Source: Sepiola atlantica
Lineage: Eukaryota > Mollusca > Cephalopoda > Sepiida > Sepiolidae
Assembly: GCA_963556195.1 (NCBI GenBank)
Contig: OY744525.1
Coordinates: 25,026,718 to 25,090,717 of the forward strand
DNA: 64,000 nucleotides
Reading direction: 5' to 3'
Position numbers and translations under genes: made by a program. Below the pieces are notes generated by a model. It saw nothing but the letters and a program-made list of their open reading frames with translations, was not told the origin of the DNA and did no database searches. Within the stretch, counting starts at the first letter, position 1. Every line of letters begins with the position of its first letter. Shown here one piece after another: positions 51,060 through 61,482 of this stretch.

Positions 51060-51550
51060 TGAAAATTTTATTCGTATAAGTAACTATATCTAATTATACT
51101 AAACCTTAAGTCGAGAATCCTTATTCAAATTTTGATCAAAATCCATTACATGATTTTGATTCTACAAAATGTCTAAAATTTATTTAAAACAAATTGAACC
51201 CTTTTTGATTGTTGTCTAATGACCAGGAATCAAATTCAATGCAAATCTGAAATATTTGAATTTTCAAATGGGAGGTTATGCCCATATTATGCTCTAAAAA
51301 CCTAAAAAAAATATTCGTCAAATTTCAATTTCTTTTACTGACGTCAAATACCTATTAAAATTTCACACAAATCACCCCCCTCTTTTCTCCTTTGCATAAA
51401 ACTAAATAAACCTAAATAAAGCCCACATTACCCACCCTTACGCCTAGTAGCTATGTTCCAAAATTTATAATGATCAGTTAATTAGTTTAGGAGTGAATCC
51501 TATACACACAAGTATGTAAACATATACACAACTTTATATAAAGATATAAT
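51060..51550 (+). repeat. Dispersed repeat D2, copy 3
   Basis: Same landmarks as 24.84-25.35 kb, including CTTACGCCTAGTAGCTATGT and TAGTTTAGGAGTGAATCCTA, ending ACAACTTTATATAAAGATATA. Confidence 0.75.
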
Positions 51551-51602
51551 GAAATCAAAAGCTTTCATATTGGCTATATTACAAAAAATATATTTATGTA
51601 TT

Positions 51603-51639
51603 CATCAACGTTTTGTCTTTATAAGACTTCCTCAGGATG
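51603..51639 (-). ncRNA. Hammerhead-like motif, G12 mutated, left arm
   Basis: Minus strand: CATC, CTGAGGA, AGTCTT/AAGAC hairpin, AAAA in place of GAAA, CGTT, GATG. Stem I CATC/GATG is perfect. The GAC-AAAAC junction could be GACGAAAC after CpG-to-CpA change. Confidence 0.6.
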
Positions 51640-51817
51640 ATTATTTTGAAAAAAACATGACAGGTACAGTGTGTTTTAGTCGCTGGTTCAACACTACGGC
51701 CGTTATATTTTCTCTAAACTTATTAAAAGACTCCAAAGTTTAGAGAAAATATAACGGTCGTAGATTTAAACCAGCGGCCAAAACACTCTGTACTTGTCAT
51801 GTTTTTTTCAAAATAAT

Positions 51818-51857
51818 CATCCTGAGGAAGTCTTATAATAAAGACAAAACGTTGATG
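51818..51857 (+). ncRNA. Hammerhead-like motif, G12 mutated, right arm
   Basis: Stem I CATC (51818-51821), CTGAGGA (51822-51828), stem II GTCTT/AAGAC (51830-51845), AAAA, CGTT, GATG (51854-51857). Same G12-to-A change as the left arm. Confidence 0.6.
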
Positions 51858-51875
51858 AATAAATGAATAATTTTT

Positions 51876-52495
51876 GGTTTTTCTTTTTCAATTTCCATTA
51901 CGTCGGAACATTTTCTCCCTTTCCTGATCATATACTTATGTGTGTGTGTTTTAAAAAATTGAGATCATTGAATAAAATAAGATATACTCATGAGGTACAA
52001 TAATTTTTAAAAAACAAAAAAAAACGCGTTTAACTTCATGACTGCCATATCACGAGCCGGAATAAAAAGACATAACATTTATTTTCTTGTTTTAATGATC
52101 TTATTGCCAAATTTATCGGTATGCCTTTTTAAAAATATTTTTTCTCTTTAATCTTTTGGTTTTCATCACCTGAAAATAAGACTTGATGAAAGCTTTTTTT
52201 TTTTTTTTGTAATATGAGTCAAGGTAAATAAAAGTAGCCTTTACAAATTTGTTCCTGTATGACTTTGTATTGCTTCAGAAAACTCACTGCTTCTTTTCTG
52301 TTAAGTGGGGAAAGGCATTATTCCTGCCCATGGGCCCATGCACACATCCAGGTGTGAGTGGTAGGTAAAATCCAGAAGGAAGATGTGGTTAACACGTGGT
52401 TCAGTGCAAATATTATCTGCAAGAAAAAATAAAATTTTACATAAGAAAAAAAAAAAATGATATAACTATTATCAGCTATTTAATTATTGTTACAC
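51876..52495. other. Unannotated AT-rich DNA
   Basis: No gene or repeat family seen. Confidence 0.4.
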
Positions 52496-52499
52496 AATC

Positions 52500-52738
52500 A
52501 TTATCACATTCAGTTTAACGTCCGTTTTACATGCGGGCATGTGTTTGATGGTTTGTAGAAATTGACTTCCGAACTAACGTATCTCTGACCAGGTCTTTAT
52601 TTATCCCTCTTTCTCCAAAGTTCATCCTTATAACTTCCTCCCATATTTTCCTTGGCCTTCCCCTGCCCACTAACCTTGTTACAATAACTGTTCTACATCA
52701 ACTAACCCAAGAAATCTCATTACGGTCGTAAGGGGTCA
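52500..52738 (-). pseudogene. RTE-type LINE 3' end, copy 3
   Basis: ACGTCCGTTTTACATGCGGG, CATGTGTTTGATGG, GACCAGGTCTTTATTTATCC and CCATATTTTCCTTGGCCTTC match the RTE copies at 7.89 and 12.34 kb. Only the 3' part remains. Confidence 0.75.
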
Positions 52739-52880
52739 TAATGTGGGCTTTATTTAGTTTTAGCAGCTGTGTTCCAAAATTCGAAATGATCGTTTTATTA
52801 CCTTAAGAATCCTGTACATACAAGTATATGAATAGACATATATACATGCCTAACTATATAAAGATATACGCATGCCTATT
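52736..52880 (+). repeat. Dispersed repeat D2, 3' fragment
   Basis: AATGTGGGCTTTATTTAGTT, GCAGCTGTGTTCCAAAATTC and ATGCCTAACTATATAAAGAT match the D2 3' end. It joins the RTE fragment directly. Confidence 0.65.
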
Positions 52881-53347
52881 CGTCCATACGTCGTTACTTC
52901 CCTTTGATCGGAACAAAAAAAAATATCCTACATAGTTTAAAAGAAAAGCAAAACCAATTGTATGTACAGCAAGTTATAATAATGAAAACCAAAAATAAAT
53001 CTAAGCCTCAAATTTGGAGACAGTAAGAATTATGCAAGACAAATTTAGAAAAATAGCTTCAAGTAAGAATGAGTTATGCAAAATTGTTAAATCCATCTGC
53101 TCAAGAAATTGAAAATTATATTAAAATAAAACAAAAGAAAAACGTCTTCTACATATACTCGCACTTATGTTTATATAGACATTGAACATTGGAGGCAGAA
53201 ATACATGAAAATGTATGTGCATGCTACCCAAAATAGATATATTTTACTTTATAGATACATCAATCATTCATTTTGAAGAAATATTTTTTATATTTACTGT
53301 TAGATTTGTTTAAGTCTATATATGCGTATATACATATTTAATGTAAA

Positions 53348-53350
<3 letters not shown>
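52881..53350. other. Unannotated AT-rich DNA
   Basis: No feature recognised. Confidence 0.4.

Positions 53351-53431
<81 letters not shown>
53351..53431 (+). repeat. (TA)n microsatellite
   Basis: Long TA tract with one AA interruption near 53387. Confidence 0.95.
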
Positions 53432-53435
<4 letters not shown>

Positions 53436-53494
53436 ATGTATGCATATATACAGATAGATGAATTATAATATATGTCCATGCCTATGTCTATATA

Positions 53495-53518
53495 CAGAGA
53501 GAGAGAAAGTAAGAGTAT

Positions 53519-53549
<31 letters not shown>

Positions 53550-53590
53550 GGGAGGGGGAGAGAGAGAGGGGGAGAGAGAGAGGGAGGACG
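53495..53590 (+). repeat. (AG)n / GGGAG purine tract
   Basis: AGAGAG and GAGGGAGG runs. The ORFs across it are Arg/Glu artefacts. Confidence 0.95.
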
Positions 53591-53662
53591 TGTATCCATA
53601 CATACAGAGAGAGGGCGAGTTTAAATATGTAGACATATTTTCTGTCTCAGAAATATCTATAT

Positions 53663-53664
<2 letters not shown>

Positions 53665-53710
<46 letters not shown>
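53665..53710 (+). repeat. (TA)n microsatellite
   Basis: TA tract directly abutting the foldback at 53.71 kb. Confidence 0.95.
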
Positions 53711-53714
<4 letters not shown>

Positions 53715-54050
53715 AAGGAGTAAGGCTACCAACATATGTAAAAAAAAAATTTTAACATTTATTTATTATTTTGTTATTTTATAATTTTATATAACGCGTT
53801 TCAAGCGGTGGCCCACTATCATCAAATATGTAAATCCATTTGAAAAAATGTCTTTCGATTTGAAAGAGTGAAACAACACTCTTTCAAATCGAAAGACTTT
53901 CTTCAAATGGATTTACATATCTGATGAAAGCGGACCACCGCTTGAAACGCGTTATATAAAATTATAAAACTATAAAATAACAAAATAATAAATAAATGTT
54001 GAAAAAGACATTTTTAAAATGTTGGTAGCCTTACTCCTTTACATATATAC
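53710..54050. mobile_element. Penelope-like foldback with hammerheads in both arms
   Basis: About 340 bp. Outer arms TGTAAAGGAGTAAGGCTACC / GGTAGCCTTACTCCTTTACA are exact. Inner arms AGTCTTTCGATTTGAAAGAGTG-type sequences pair around GAAACAACA. The right arm has an intact hammerhead (53917-53957). The left arm (minus, about 53790-53832) has TTGATGA in place of CTGATGA and a weaker stem II. Confidence 0.9.
53917..53957 (+). ncRNA. Minimal hammerhead ribozyme, intact core
   Basis: Stem I ATAT (53917-53920), CTGATGA (53921-53927), perfect 6-bp stem II AAGCGG-ACCA-CCGCTT (53928-53943), GAAA (53944-53947), CGCG as a minimal stem III, triplet GTT (53951-53953), stem I ATAT (53954-53957). All invariant positions are present. 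The palindromic CGCG is too short for an internal hairpin but could pair between two molecules, as reported for small Penelope-associated hammerheads. Confidence 0.85.
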
Positions 54051-54129
54051 TTTTCTCTCGTTGGAATTGCACTAATACTGCACTACCCTCTTTTCTATAT
54101 ATATTTATATATATACATGATTACATAGA

Positions 54130-54430
54130 GATAAAATGTGTGTGTGCCGAAGGTTAAACACAAGGCCAGGTCAGGTTTGGGAAAACCAGCGCACTAGATT
54201 AAGTGCATTCTGGCCTACAAAAATGCCTGAACAGCCCTATTGGAATTTTCCGATAGGGGCGCCTCAGGCGATTAGCAATAAATAAACGCTATTCAGAGAG
54301 AGGGTAAAGTCTGGGAGAGGGTAAAGTCTGGGGGAGTGCCCCAACTTGGACTGAACAGAACCCTAACCCAGCAACAAAGTCACTATCGTCAAGAACGTAT
54401 ATTCGACTGGTAAGAACGACACTCAAGATA
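54130..54430 (-). mobile_element. SINE sharing the U2-SINE body, different head
   Basis: The minus strand reads TTTATTGCTAATCGCCTGAG, GCGCCCCTATCGGAAAATTC, CAATAGGGCTGTTCAGGCA and later CTGGCCTTGTGTTTAACCTT. In copy A the corresponding blocks are TTTATTGCTTACTGCCTGAG, GCGCCTCTACCGGGGAATGC and GGCCTTGTGCCTAAC. The 5' part (GTCGAATATACGTTCTTGAC, GATAGTGACTTTGTTGCTGG) is not U2, and I cannot identify it. The shared middle behaves like the conserved central domain of SINE superfamilies. Ceph-SINE is a candidate, not verified. Confidence 0.75.
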
Positions 54431-54432
54431 GA

Positions 54433-54456
54433 TGTGTGTGTGTGTGTGTGTGTGTA
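54433..54456 (+). repeat. (GT)n microsatellite
   Basis: GTGTGTGTG tract after the SINE. Confidence 0.9.
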
Positions 54457-54556
54457 ATATAAATGCATATCTGAAAAAAATAATGTGTGTATATAGTGGA
54501 CATTTATGTGCATATATAAACTATGTATCGAAAGAAAAAATGTAAACATGTGTACA

Positions 54557-54639
54557 TTATATATATATATATATATATATACATATACACACACACTATA
54601 TATATATATATACACACACTATATATATATATATACACA

Positions 54640-54684
<45 letters not shown>

Positions 54685-54685
54685 A
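54557..54685 (+). repeat. (TA)n with (CA)n spacers
   Basis: TA tracts alternating with ACACACAC spacers; three TATATATATACACACACTA modules. Confidence 0.95.
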
Positions 54686-56268
54686 TAGGGAATGTGTGTG
54701 TGTATATTTATGTGGATGTGTGTGTGTGTGTTAAGTAAATAATACCAGAATATCAGACGAAACGAAGGCTTGAATTGAGAAAGAGAGAAATAGTAGAAAT
54801 AAAAGAAAATGTATTGAATGAATTCCAACCGAACAAGAAAATAATTTCAATTTAAAATCTAATTTCCCTTTCGTCTCTCTCTTCAATCTCAACTGACGAA
54901 AGACACAGAAGTCTCGTCGCATTCCCAACCAACTCTGCAAATCGTATATCAATTTTCCTTGCCCCCCCCCCCCGCCGCCATCTCAGAAGAGCAGAGATCA
55001 TAAAAATTCTGCAAGTAAACATGGGAAAATAATACTTTATTTTTGTTTCTTTCGGCTTATACGAAGAAAGTAAAAATAGTTTCGTTTTTTTCTTTTTCTT
55101 ATTAATATCAGGAAATTAAGAAAACCATTCGCAGACATCTATAATTATTATAAGTGTTGTTATAGCTACACATGGCACCCCAAGGGTTCTTCATGCTAAA
55201 TGGAATGCAATTCTACCAGTTACATTTGGAGGTTCTAAGTGTTTATGATTATTCGTAGTAGCATTATGCATAGAGTTTTAGGGTTGGACCCTTTAAATGT
55301 CTATTCTTTTAAGTAGTAGTAATAGCAGCAGCAGTCATAAGTAACATTTTTACCGACCTACGACACAACTGATATCTCGATGATTCTTTAAAGTCACAAT
55401 TCTATGTAGGGGGGGGGGGAGGTAAATATTTTACTTGGTCACACCCACTTATTTTACGGCAATTGTAATTCTAGTTCGTCTCAACTCCCCCTTGCAAAGC
55501 GGTCTGATTATGGAAACCAATTGGTGGGTTCTACCATAGCCTCCTCACTTTCTTAAAGAAAGATAACAGCTTTAAGAAGTCGTCTGGAACAGAGTGGACG
55601 AATTTACGCCATGTAAACATGTAGCATTGTCTAATGTCTGGTACTGTCCGTAGTAGCAGTTGTATCAAGTGTCTCGCTCTACAGTAGTTAACAATGTATA
55701 ATGACAGCATATTATCCTTTCAGGTTTTTAATATTTTTCTTAGTTTTATTTATTTTTTAAAATTCCTTTTAAGAAAGCTACACGCGTCTTTTCCTAACAC
55801 GCCCCCTACTCTATGGGAGAGGGAAGAAGTTCTCAGAAAACACGTCTTCCTCATCTTGAAGTCAGAAACAAAGAGAAAGTGATTAGTCTTTCTTTTTGCC
55901 ACATCGCTATATTATGTCACTTTCAGTAAGCAACTCCCTATTCACTATGCGTTTTGCAGCCACATAACTCCCATTTGCTAACTTTGGTATGCATAACTTA
56001 ATTTGTAACACCTAAATACTGTCGCAGATATAGTTAGACCATTTCATATTTTTGAGGAAATACCACGCTGTAAAGACAATTTTTTGTTCAATGGCAAAAG
56101 TCAACCTAAAAAACTGAACCTTCATTTTCATATGACAGAACACTCTTCATATTTGCAAAAGTTAGTACAACTATGGGATAATTGTTGAGCAGTTATAATT
56201 TTCCTTTTTAAGTTAGAAAACTATTATATTTAAAAAATATATATATATAGCATTCATTTAACGTTCAT
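54686..56268. other. Unannotated DNA
   Basis: C-run at 54.96 kb and G-run at 55.41 kb. 55.17-55.35 kb (GGCACCCCAAGGGTTCTTCA) has the look of an old transposon tail. No gene supported. Confidence 0.4.
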
Positions 56269-56272
56269 ATGT

Positions 56273-56640
56273 CAACATTATCATATTCGGTTTAATGTCC
56301 GTTTTACATACTGGCATGCGTTGTACAACTTTTAGAAATTAATTTCCAAACTAACTTATTTCTGGCCAGGTCTTTATTTATCCCTCTTTCTCTCAGGTCC
56401 ATCCATATCACTTCCTCTTATATTTTCTGTTACCATCCCCTAGCAACAGACGCTGCTATTTCAACTTTTCTACATTTACTAACCAAAGAACTTGCATCCA
56501 TTTTTTTCAATGTGACTAAACCAACTAAGTCTCCTGTTCTGCACACATCTCCTGATACTTCCCAGATTTAACCTTCCACTGGAATCATCAGAACTAAGCC
56601 TGTCTTTAAGACTCACATTACACATTTCATCGAATCATTA
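56273..56640 (-). pseudogene. RTE-type LINE 3' end, copy 4
   Basis: CGGTTTAATGTCCGTTTTAC, ATACTGGCATGCGTTGTACA, GGCCAGGTCTTTATTTATCC and GTTCTGCACACATCTCCTGA follow the RTE 3' end in the order seen at 7.89 kb. Decayed. Confidence 0.75.
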
Positions 56641-58515
56641 AACATACAGAATTATAAAGATAAAAAATAAAAATTGTCACATGCGTTTCAAAATCCAATC
56701 TTGCCACCCCACACATTTTTGAAGAACTAGAAACGCGACTGAGGCTTCATGTTAAACTTGGCTAATAAGTGTGAAGCCAACAATTCTTTTTTTTATCATA
56801 GTTTTTATGTTTTTAGCGACCACGTGTTCTCGTATCTTTCGTTAACACATGGCCGCCATTTTGTACATTGTGTTATCAGGGATAACACGAGGTCAGAAGA
56901 AGCAAAGGTCAATAATGAAGAAACTGTTGGCTTTAGATATTAACACATTTATTCTTGCATAAATAGTTTATCGGGAACAAACGTTAAATAGAAATGCATA
57001 ACATATAAGATGGTATTTAATACATGATATCATATACAAAGGAAAAACACATTAATTTTCTAATACAATCAATAAAGTCGTCTGCTTCCGGAGTCAAAAT
57101 GAGAGGGGTGCACAAACAATGTATGAATGAAGGTGACTTACATTTTATTGGTTGAGTGTTCTGGGAGCCTGGGTGACTGAGACCAGAAAAGGGATGCTAA
57201 GACAACTGCTCATAAGGTTTGTAAAAAGCCATGCAGAGATGGCTTTCCACCGGAGCATGTCCGATAGCTTTGAAGAGACAGCCAGAAAGAGGATAATATC
57301 TCATTCTAAATCCTCACCTGCGTAGAATTAGATTTTTAGTCTTTTGGATAGAAGAGCGCATTGTTTCATTGGTCAGTATAATTATAGCGAAATATAATCC
57401 AAGGGGGGATCACTCAAATAATTCTGGATCCAACAGTATATTATTTTTACGCCCTAATGAGACACTTGGCATCTCAAAAATGCTTGATGTCAAATTTGGT
57501 GTAATTATGTATTAAAGTTTTTTAGTATTAAAAGTAATAGTAACATCCCTCTCCCATGATAACTTTGCAGCTCAAGCGTCCTTTATGCCAAACGTGGTAC
57601 AATTCTGGGAAATATTTTTAAAGCAGATATTTTGATTACTTGCAGTCGTAGCAGTATAAATATTTTGACCCAGCAATGAAATACCTGGCATCTCGAGGCT
57701 ACTTCATGCCAAATTTTGTCGATTCCGTCGAGTAGTTTTAGAGCCTATAAGTGATAAAAGACAGACCAAAAAGCTGAGGAAAGACAAAATTAACAGATTT
57801 TTTTACAAATAAATGGAAATTAATTTTGTAATAAAAAAAAAGTTCGTTTTAGTAATTGATTGATTGGTTTGGTTTACGGCAACCATTTATGGGCTATTTA
57901 ATGCCGAATAAAGTTTTCAAATGTAATTCTATTAGGTAGAATAATTATTTTATATTCATAGAATACATTGTTCTCAGAATACATTACATTACTCTTGGAA
58001 TTAAATTTTACAGAGATTAATTATTGCTCTAAAAAGAAAACACTACTCTCAGAAAACATTACTCTTTGGCATTGGTAATCTTTATTCAACACAATCGACC
58101 CTTAGCCGCTACCTTCTAGTATCTATTTGGGAAGAAAATAAAAATAGATTTTGATTTTTTTTGAAGAATCAGATTGAATAATACGGTTGGGATGAACTTA
58201 TAGATACTAAAGCATGACACGACCAGCCGATTGATCTGATCGGGCCTGTCCGAAGTAAGGGGCGAAGTGGAAGAATGGCTCGCCACCAGAATCTTGCCTT
58301 AAGGCATCACAGGTGGCCACCTACGGCCTACAGGTGACCTCTGCATAGGGGTTGCCGTCAGCAAATTTGTGGCAACGCTGACAGGGCGATTTTAATACTT
58401 GATGTTAATCGCTAAATAATAAATAAGGTGTATTAACGTGGGGGCGAGAAACACACAGACACTCTTTAAGTCATTAAGGTGAGTAAGGGAAAATGTCTTG
58501 ACTCTCTGTTCTCTT
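56641..58515. other. Unannotated DNA with one structured GC-richer segment
   Basis: 57.45-57.75 kb (AATGAGACACTTGGCATCTC and CAATGAAATACCTGGCATCT) contains an internally repeated tail-like sequence. 58.21-58.39 kb is GC-richer (CGGGCCTGTCCGAAGTAAGG, CACAGGTGGCCACCTACGGC) and palindromic in places. No class assigned. Confidence 0.35.
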
Positions 58516-58524
58516 AGCTGCAAT

Positions 58525-58690
58525 AATTATTTCCAAGAAAAAAACTGAAGCAAAATAAAATATATTCGTTCAAATCACATAGTGGAAAGAAAAACATGAA
58601 AAATTAAGTGAGTCAAAATCAAGTATCGATATGTCAGACAGATTGCTATTTGGGTCTTACTTTGAAAATCCTATACAATAGATTCATGTT
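58525..58690 (+). repeat. Dispersed copy of the satellite source element
   Basis: ACTGAAGCAAAATAAAATAT, CACATAGTGGAAAGAAAAA, AATCAAGTATCGATATGTCA, GATTGCTATTTGGGTCTTAC and TTTGAAAATCC are collinear with 7.44-7.60 kb and with the satellite monomer on the minus strand. Confidence 0.75.
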
Positions 58691-58979
58691 AGATTCTTCT
58701 GACACATTTTTAATAAGTATAAAACGTCTTATAAAAGTTAATCTGAAAACGTTATTTGAATCAGAGAATTTGTCTTTTGTTTTTATTGTGTATGAGAGTA
58801 TGAGAAATGACATCGAATAAACCATAAAGACTTTTATGTGTTGTTTTAGACAGAAAGCTTTCAGCACAAAATACAAGACTTGCATCATTTCCTCTTGTGA
58901 ATAAGCTGAAATGAGTCATGCTTTCAACAGAAAGAATGACATTTATAAACGTTCACGCATCTGGATAAGAGGCCCAGTC

Positions 58980-59155
58980 CAAACATACATCTGCCACACC
59001 TAAGTTTGAAATAGCTTTTTCATTGTCACATATATCAGATGCGTCCAAGTATCGCTATAAAAGGCTCTGTCCATCAATTGTACGTTATACTTAAGTTTGA
59101 AATAACTGACAGACTGACAAACATGCTGATTTTGAAATAGCATTTTCTTTTGTCT
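58980..59155 (-). repeat. Isolated M37-related units
   Basis: CCACACCTAAGTTTGAAATAG, ACTTAAGTTTGAAATAACTG and GATTTTGAAATAGCATTTTC, with the linker GATGCGTCCAAGTATCGCTA as in 42.1 kb. Confidence 0.7.
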
Positions 59156-59159
59156 GATT

Positions 59160-59260
59160 CGAACTACTATTCTCATTGGTAATTATTTTCATAAGGTTTC
59201 GGCCCATGGAAGCTCCGGCCTTCAGGTGTCTTTTTTGAACTTGGAAATCGATACAGAATT
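59160..59260 (-). mobile_element. Degenerate hammerhead-like arm
   Basis: The minus strand reads GACACCTGAAGGCCGGAGCT, TCCATGGGCCGAAACCTTAT, GAAAATAATTACCAATGAGA, matching the arm at 3.64-3.70 kb. GGCC/GGCC stem II and GAAAC are present; A9 is not. Confidence 0.5.
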
Positions 59261-59597
59261 TCGAACTGAAACCTTTTGTTCTCTTTCCATCAACCGTGAC
59301 CGGGTAGAAATGCTCATTTTTATGTTATTCTTAAATATTACCGCCTGTAGTAAGGATTGAACCTTTAAACTCAAGTAGACTGTCACTTTGAACCGATTGT
59401 TAACACCTTTAACCGTGAGGTTCATGTACATTTTTTTATGAATTTTAGGAGTTATAAACACAATCTTGCTTACTACTATATTATTTATAGCATATTGTAT
59501 ATTTTATACTTATTACTATATATAATTAAAAATTTAAATTATTTTTAAATCATAAGCCAAAACAAAGAGTGTATACTGTATCCAAGCTTACAGTGCC

Positions 59598-59617
59598 TAA
59601 ATATATACACACACACA

Positions 59618-59651
<34 letters not shown>

Positions 59652-59925
59652 TTATTTTTATTTATACAGACATGCACATAATCTGCGACATTGGCATGTC
59701 GATGTTATCGATCAACAACTGTTAGAAACTGATATCTCATCAGGGAGAATAAAAATCTTATCCTTAGGTCATATTTGGAAAAAACAGTTCAGATTATGTA
59801 AAAGTTTTGTATAAATAAAAATAATTATATATAAAAGCTCTATTTGATATTGAGCACTTTCTATAAACCCGGTTGAAATTCTTTGGATTTTTATCCTGTG
59901 GATGTTTACTTTACCTGAGTGACTG
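59598..59925 (-). mobile_element. Penelope-like terminal repeat, copy P2
   Basis: Shares GGCATGTCGATGTTATCGAT, AGAAACTGATATCTCATCAG, TTTGTATAAATAAAAAT, AGCTCTATTTGATATTGAGC, CCGGTTGAAATTCTTTGG and TTTTTATCCTGTGGATG with 32.64-32.90 kb. CTGATGA is present on the minus strand, but no GAAA follows. Flanked by a TA tract at 59628-59649. Confidence 0.55.
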
Positions 59926-60370
59926 AGTGAGAGAGAGGGAGGGAGGTGAGGTAGGGGAGGTAGGGAGGGAGGGGAGGAGAGAAAGTTTTATGTCTAAATA
60001 ATATGCATCATTAGAAACAGTCGCATTGGAATGTATTTTTATTAGCTGCATGTATTAATTGAACATTAAAACAATACCATTAACATTTTTTTTCTACAAT
60101 GTCAATGGTTATACATAACAATTATAATATTTCTTCTCCATCAGCAGTTGCACCGGTAACACAATGCATTATCTAAAACTGCGTGCACAAAATGAAATCA
60201 TCCTCATTACGTGCAATTATAATTACCTGCATGCATTATCATTAATTCCACAAATGCATTACATGGTGTAGAAATCCGCAGTTTCTTTCTTATGAAAGAT
60301 GAGACCCGGATACTTGGTTCAAATTTTGACTGAAGATGCTGGCGTTCATTTGTCATGGCCTAATGAAAAC
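59926..60370. other. Unannotated DNA
   Basis: GAGAGGGAGGGAGGTGAGGT purine tract at 59.93-59.98 kb; otherwise nothing recognised. Confidence 0.4.
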
Positions 60371-60374
60371 AGCA

Positions 60375-60448
60375 GGTACGAGTGATATAATGGTTGTGAA
60401 ATACTGACTTTGGAACCGGCAAGCCACGTTCAAACCCAGTCATATCTA
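60375..60448 (+). mobile_element. tRNA-like (Arg-like) element
   Basis: GTACGAGTGATATAATGGTT, GTGAAATACTGACTTTGGAA, CCGGCAAGCCACGTTCAAAC, CCAGTCATATCT. A box GTGATATAATGG and B box CGTTCAAACCC at tRNA spacing. The anticodon arm CTGACTTTGGAACCGG is imperfect. SINE head or tRNA pseudogene. Confidence 0.55.
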
Positions 60449-60831
60449 TTAATGAATAAATGACAAGAAAGAAATGTTGTCATGTTATTCATTGTTTACT
60501 TGTTATGTCTGTGCATATCTATAAACAATTAAAAGTTTTGGTGTTTTGGGAGTTTGCCTTTTTGTATGCAAATAGAAACATGATTGGTTAACAAAATAAG
60601 TACAGGTAGAGTACACATTACTAAAGGCAGTATTTTTTACAATGTCAATATATATTTGAGTTCGAATCTTACCTAAGGCTATGATTTTTTTTTTTAACTG
60701 GATGGAAGTTTTATTAATTTAAAGGAATTAATATAACATAGTAAGATACAAAAAACCTTTCATAAGTATTTTTTTTTTTAAATTAAATATTTTTTTAGTA
60801 CTAGGGGACCCGGTGGAAATTCCACAGTGTT

Positions 60832-60838
<7 letters not shown>
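60449..60838. other. Unannotated AT-rich DNA
   Basis: 60.80-60.83 kb has GGTGGAAATTCCACAGTG, the D3 end motif. T-runs near 60.69 and 60.77 kb. Confidence 0.4.

Positions 60839-60840
<2 letters not shown>

Positions 60841-60886
<46 letters not shown>
60841..60886 (+). repeat. (TA)n microsatellite
   Basis: TA tract followed by CCCGGGGGGGGG. Confidence 0.95.
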
Positions 60887-60887
<1 letters not shown>

Positions 60888-61125
60888 CCCGGGGGGGGGA
60901 CAAAAGCTTTGTCTTTTGCGGTCACCCCTTCATCCCTGCCTCTTCACCCGGTCGCCCCCCTCTCACTCGACCCACTGTCTTTCCACTCGGCCCCTCCCAC
61001 TCCCCTCCGGTGATCGGGCGATCCGATCTTCGTAAAAAGGGGTGTCATAGCATGACACAGGTAGGTAGACGTTAGCATATTAATATATAGAAGATATATT
61101 TATTCTATATATGACTATATGTGAG
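60887..61125. other. GC-rich unannotated segment
   Basis: ACCCCTTCATCCCTGCCTCT and CCCTCCGGTGATCGGGCGAT are unusually GC-rich for the window. It begins just after the TA tract and is probably transposon-derived. No family assigned. Confidence 0.35.
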
Positions 61126-61126
61126 T

Positions 61127-61418
61127 ATTGATTTACTCCTCTCCAGATGTGACCCAAGGTCGGGAAAGTGGGGTTTAAAAATTGCCTGGGCATCCTCGTC
61201 GGCATTCCCCGGTAGGGGTGCCTCAGGCAGTAAGCAATAAACTTACTCCTCCCCAAAGAGGGGAGGCGAAGCCTGAGAGGGTGGACCTCCTAGAACTGCA
61301 CAGGACAGACCCATAGACTTGCGTAAATCAAGCCCCGAAGGCCAAGACAATACCAGTCTATGGGGTGCAGTATCCATCGGAACAGATACTACACTTTGAT
61401 CTTAGCCAAAAGGCCTAA
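61127..61418 (-). mobile_element. U2 snRNA-headed SINE, copy B
   Basis: The minus strand from about 61416 reads AGGCCTTTTGGCTAAGATCA, AAGTGTAGTATCTGTTCCGA, TGGATACTGCACCCCATAGA. It then has the same body as copy A (CTTACTGCCTGAGGCACCCC, TTTAAACCCCACTTTCCCGA). It carries the same extra A after GATCAA, so both descend from one SINE source, not independently from U2 genes. Relative to copy A it lacks about 50 bp near the 3' end and the first few U2 bases. No clear target-site duplication. Confidence 0.9.
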
Positions 61419-61457
61419 AAAAAGGTGCTTCTTTTAAAACATTTCTCTTTCTGCGTA

Positions 61458-61482
61458 TATATATATATATATATATATATAG
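61458..61482 (+). repeat. (TA)n microsatellite
   Basis: Short TA tract. Confidence 0.9.

Larger units (their letters stand above)
51560..51875. mobile_element. Foldback with two opposed hammerhead-like arms
   Basis: The left arm (51603-51715) and right arm (51735-51857) are near-perfect complements over about 115 bp, e.g. AAACATGACAGGTACAGTGT versus ACACTCTGTACTTGTCATGT. Each outer end carries one hammerhead-like motif, minus at 51603-51639 and plus at 51818-51857. Confidence 0.85.
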
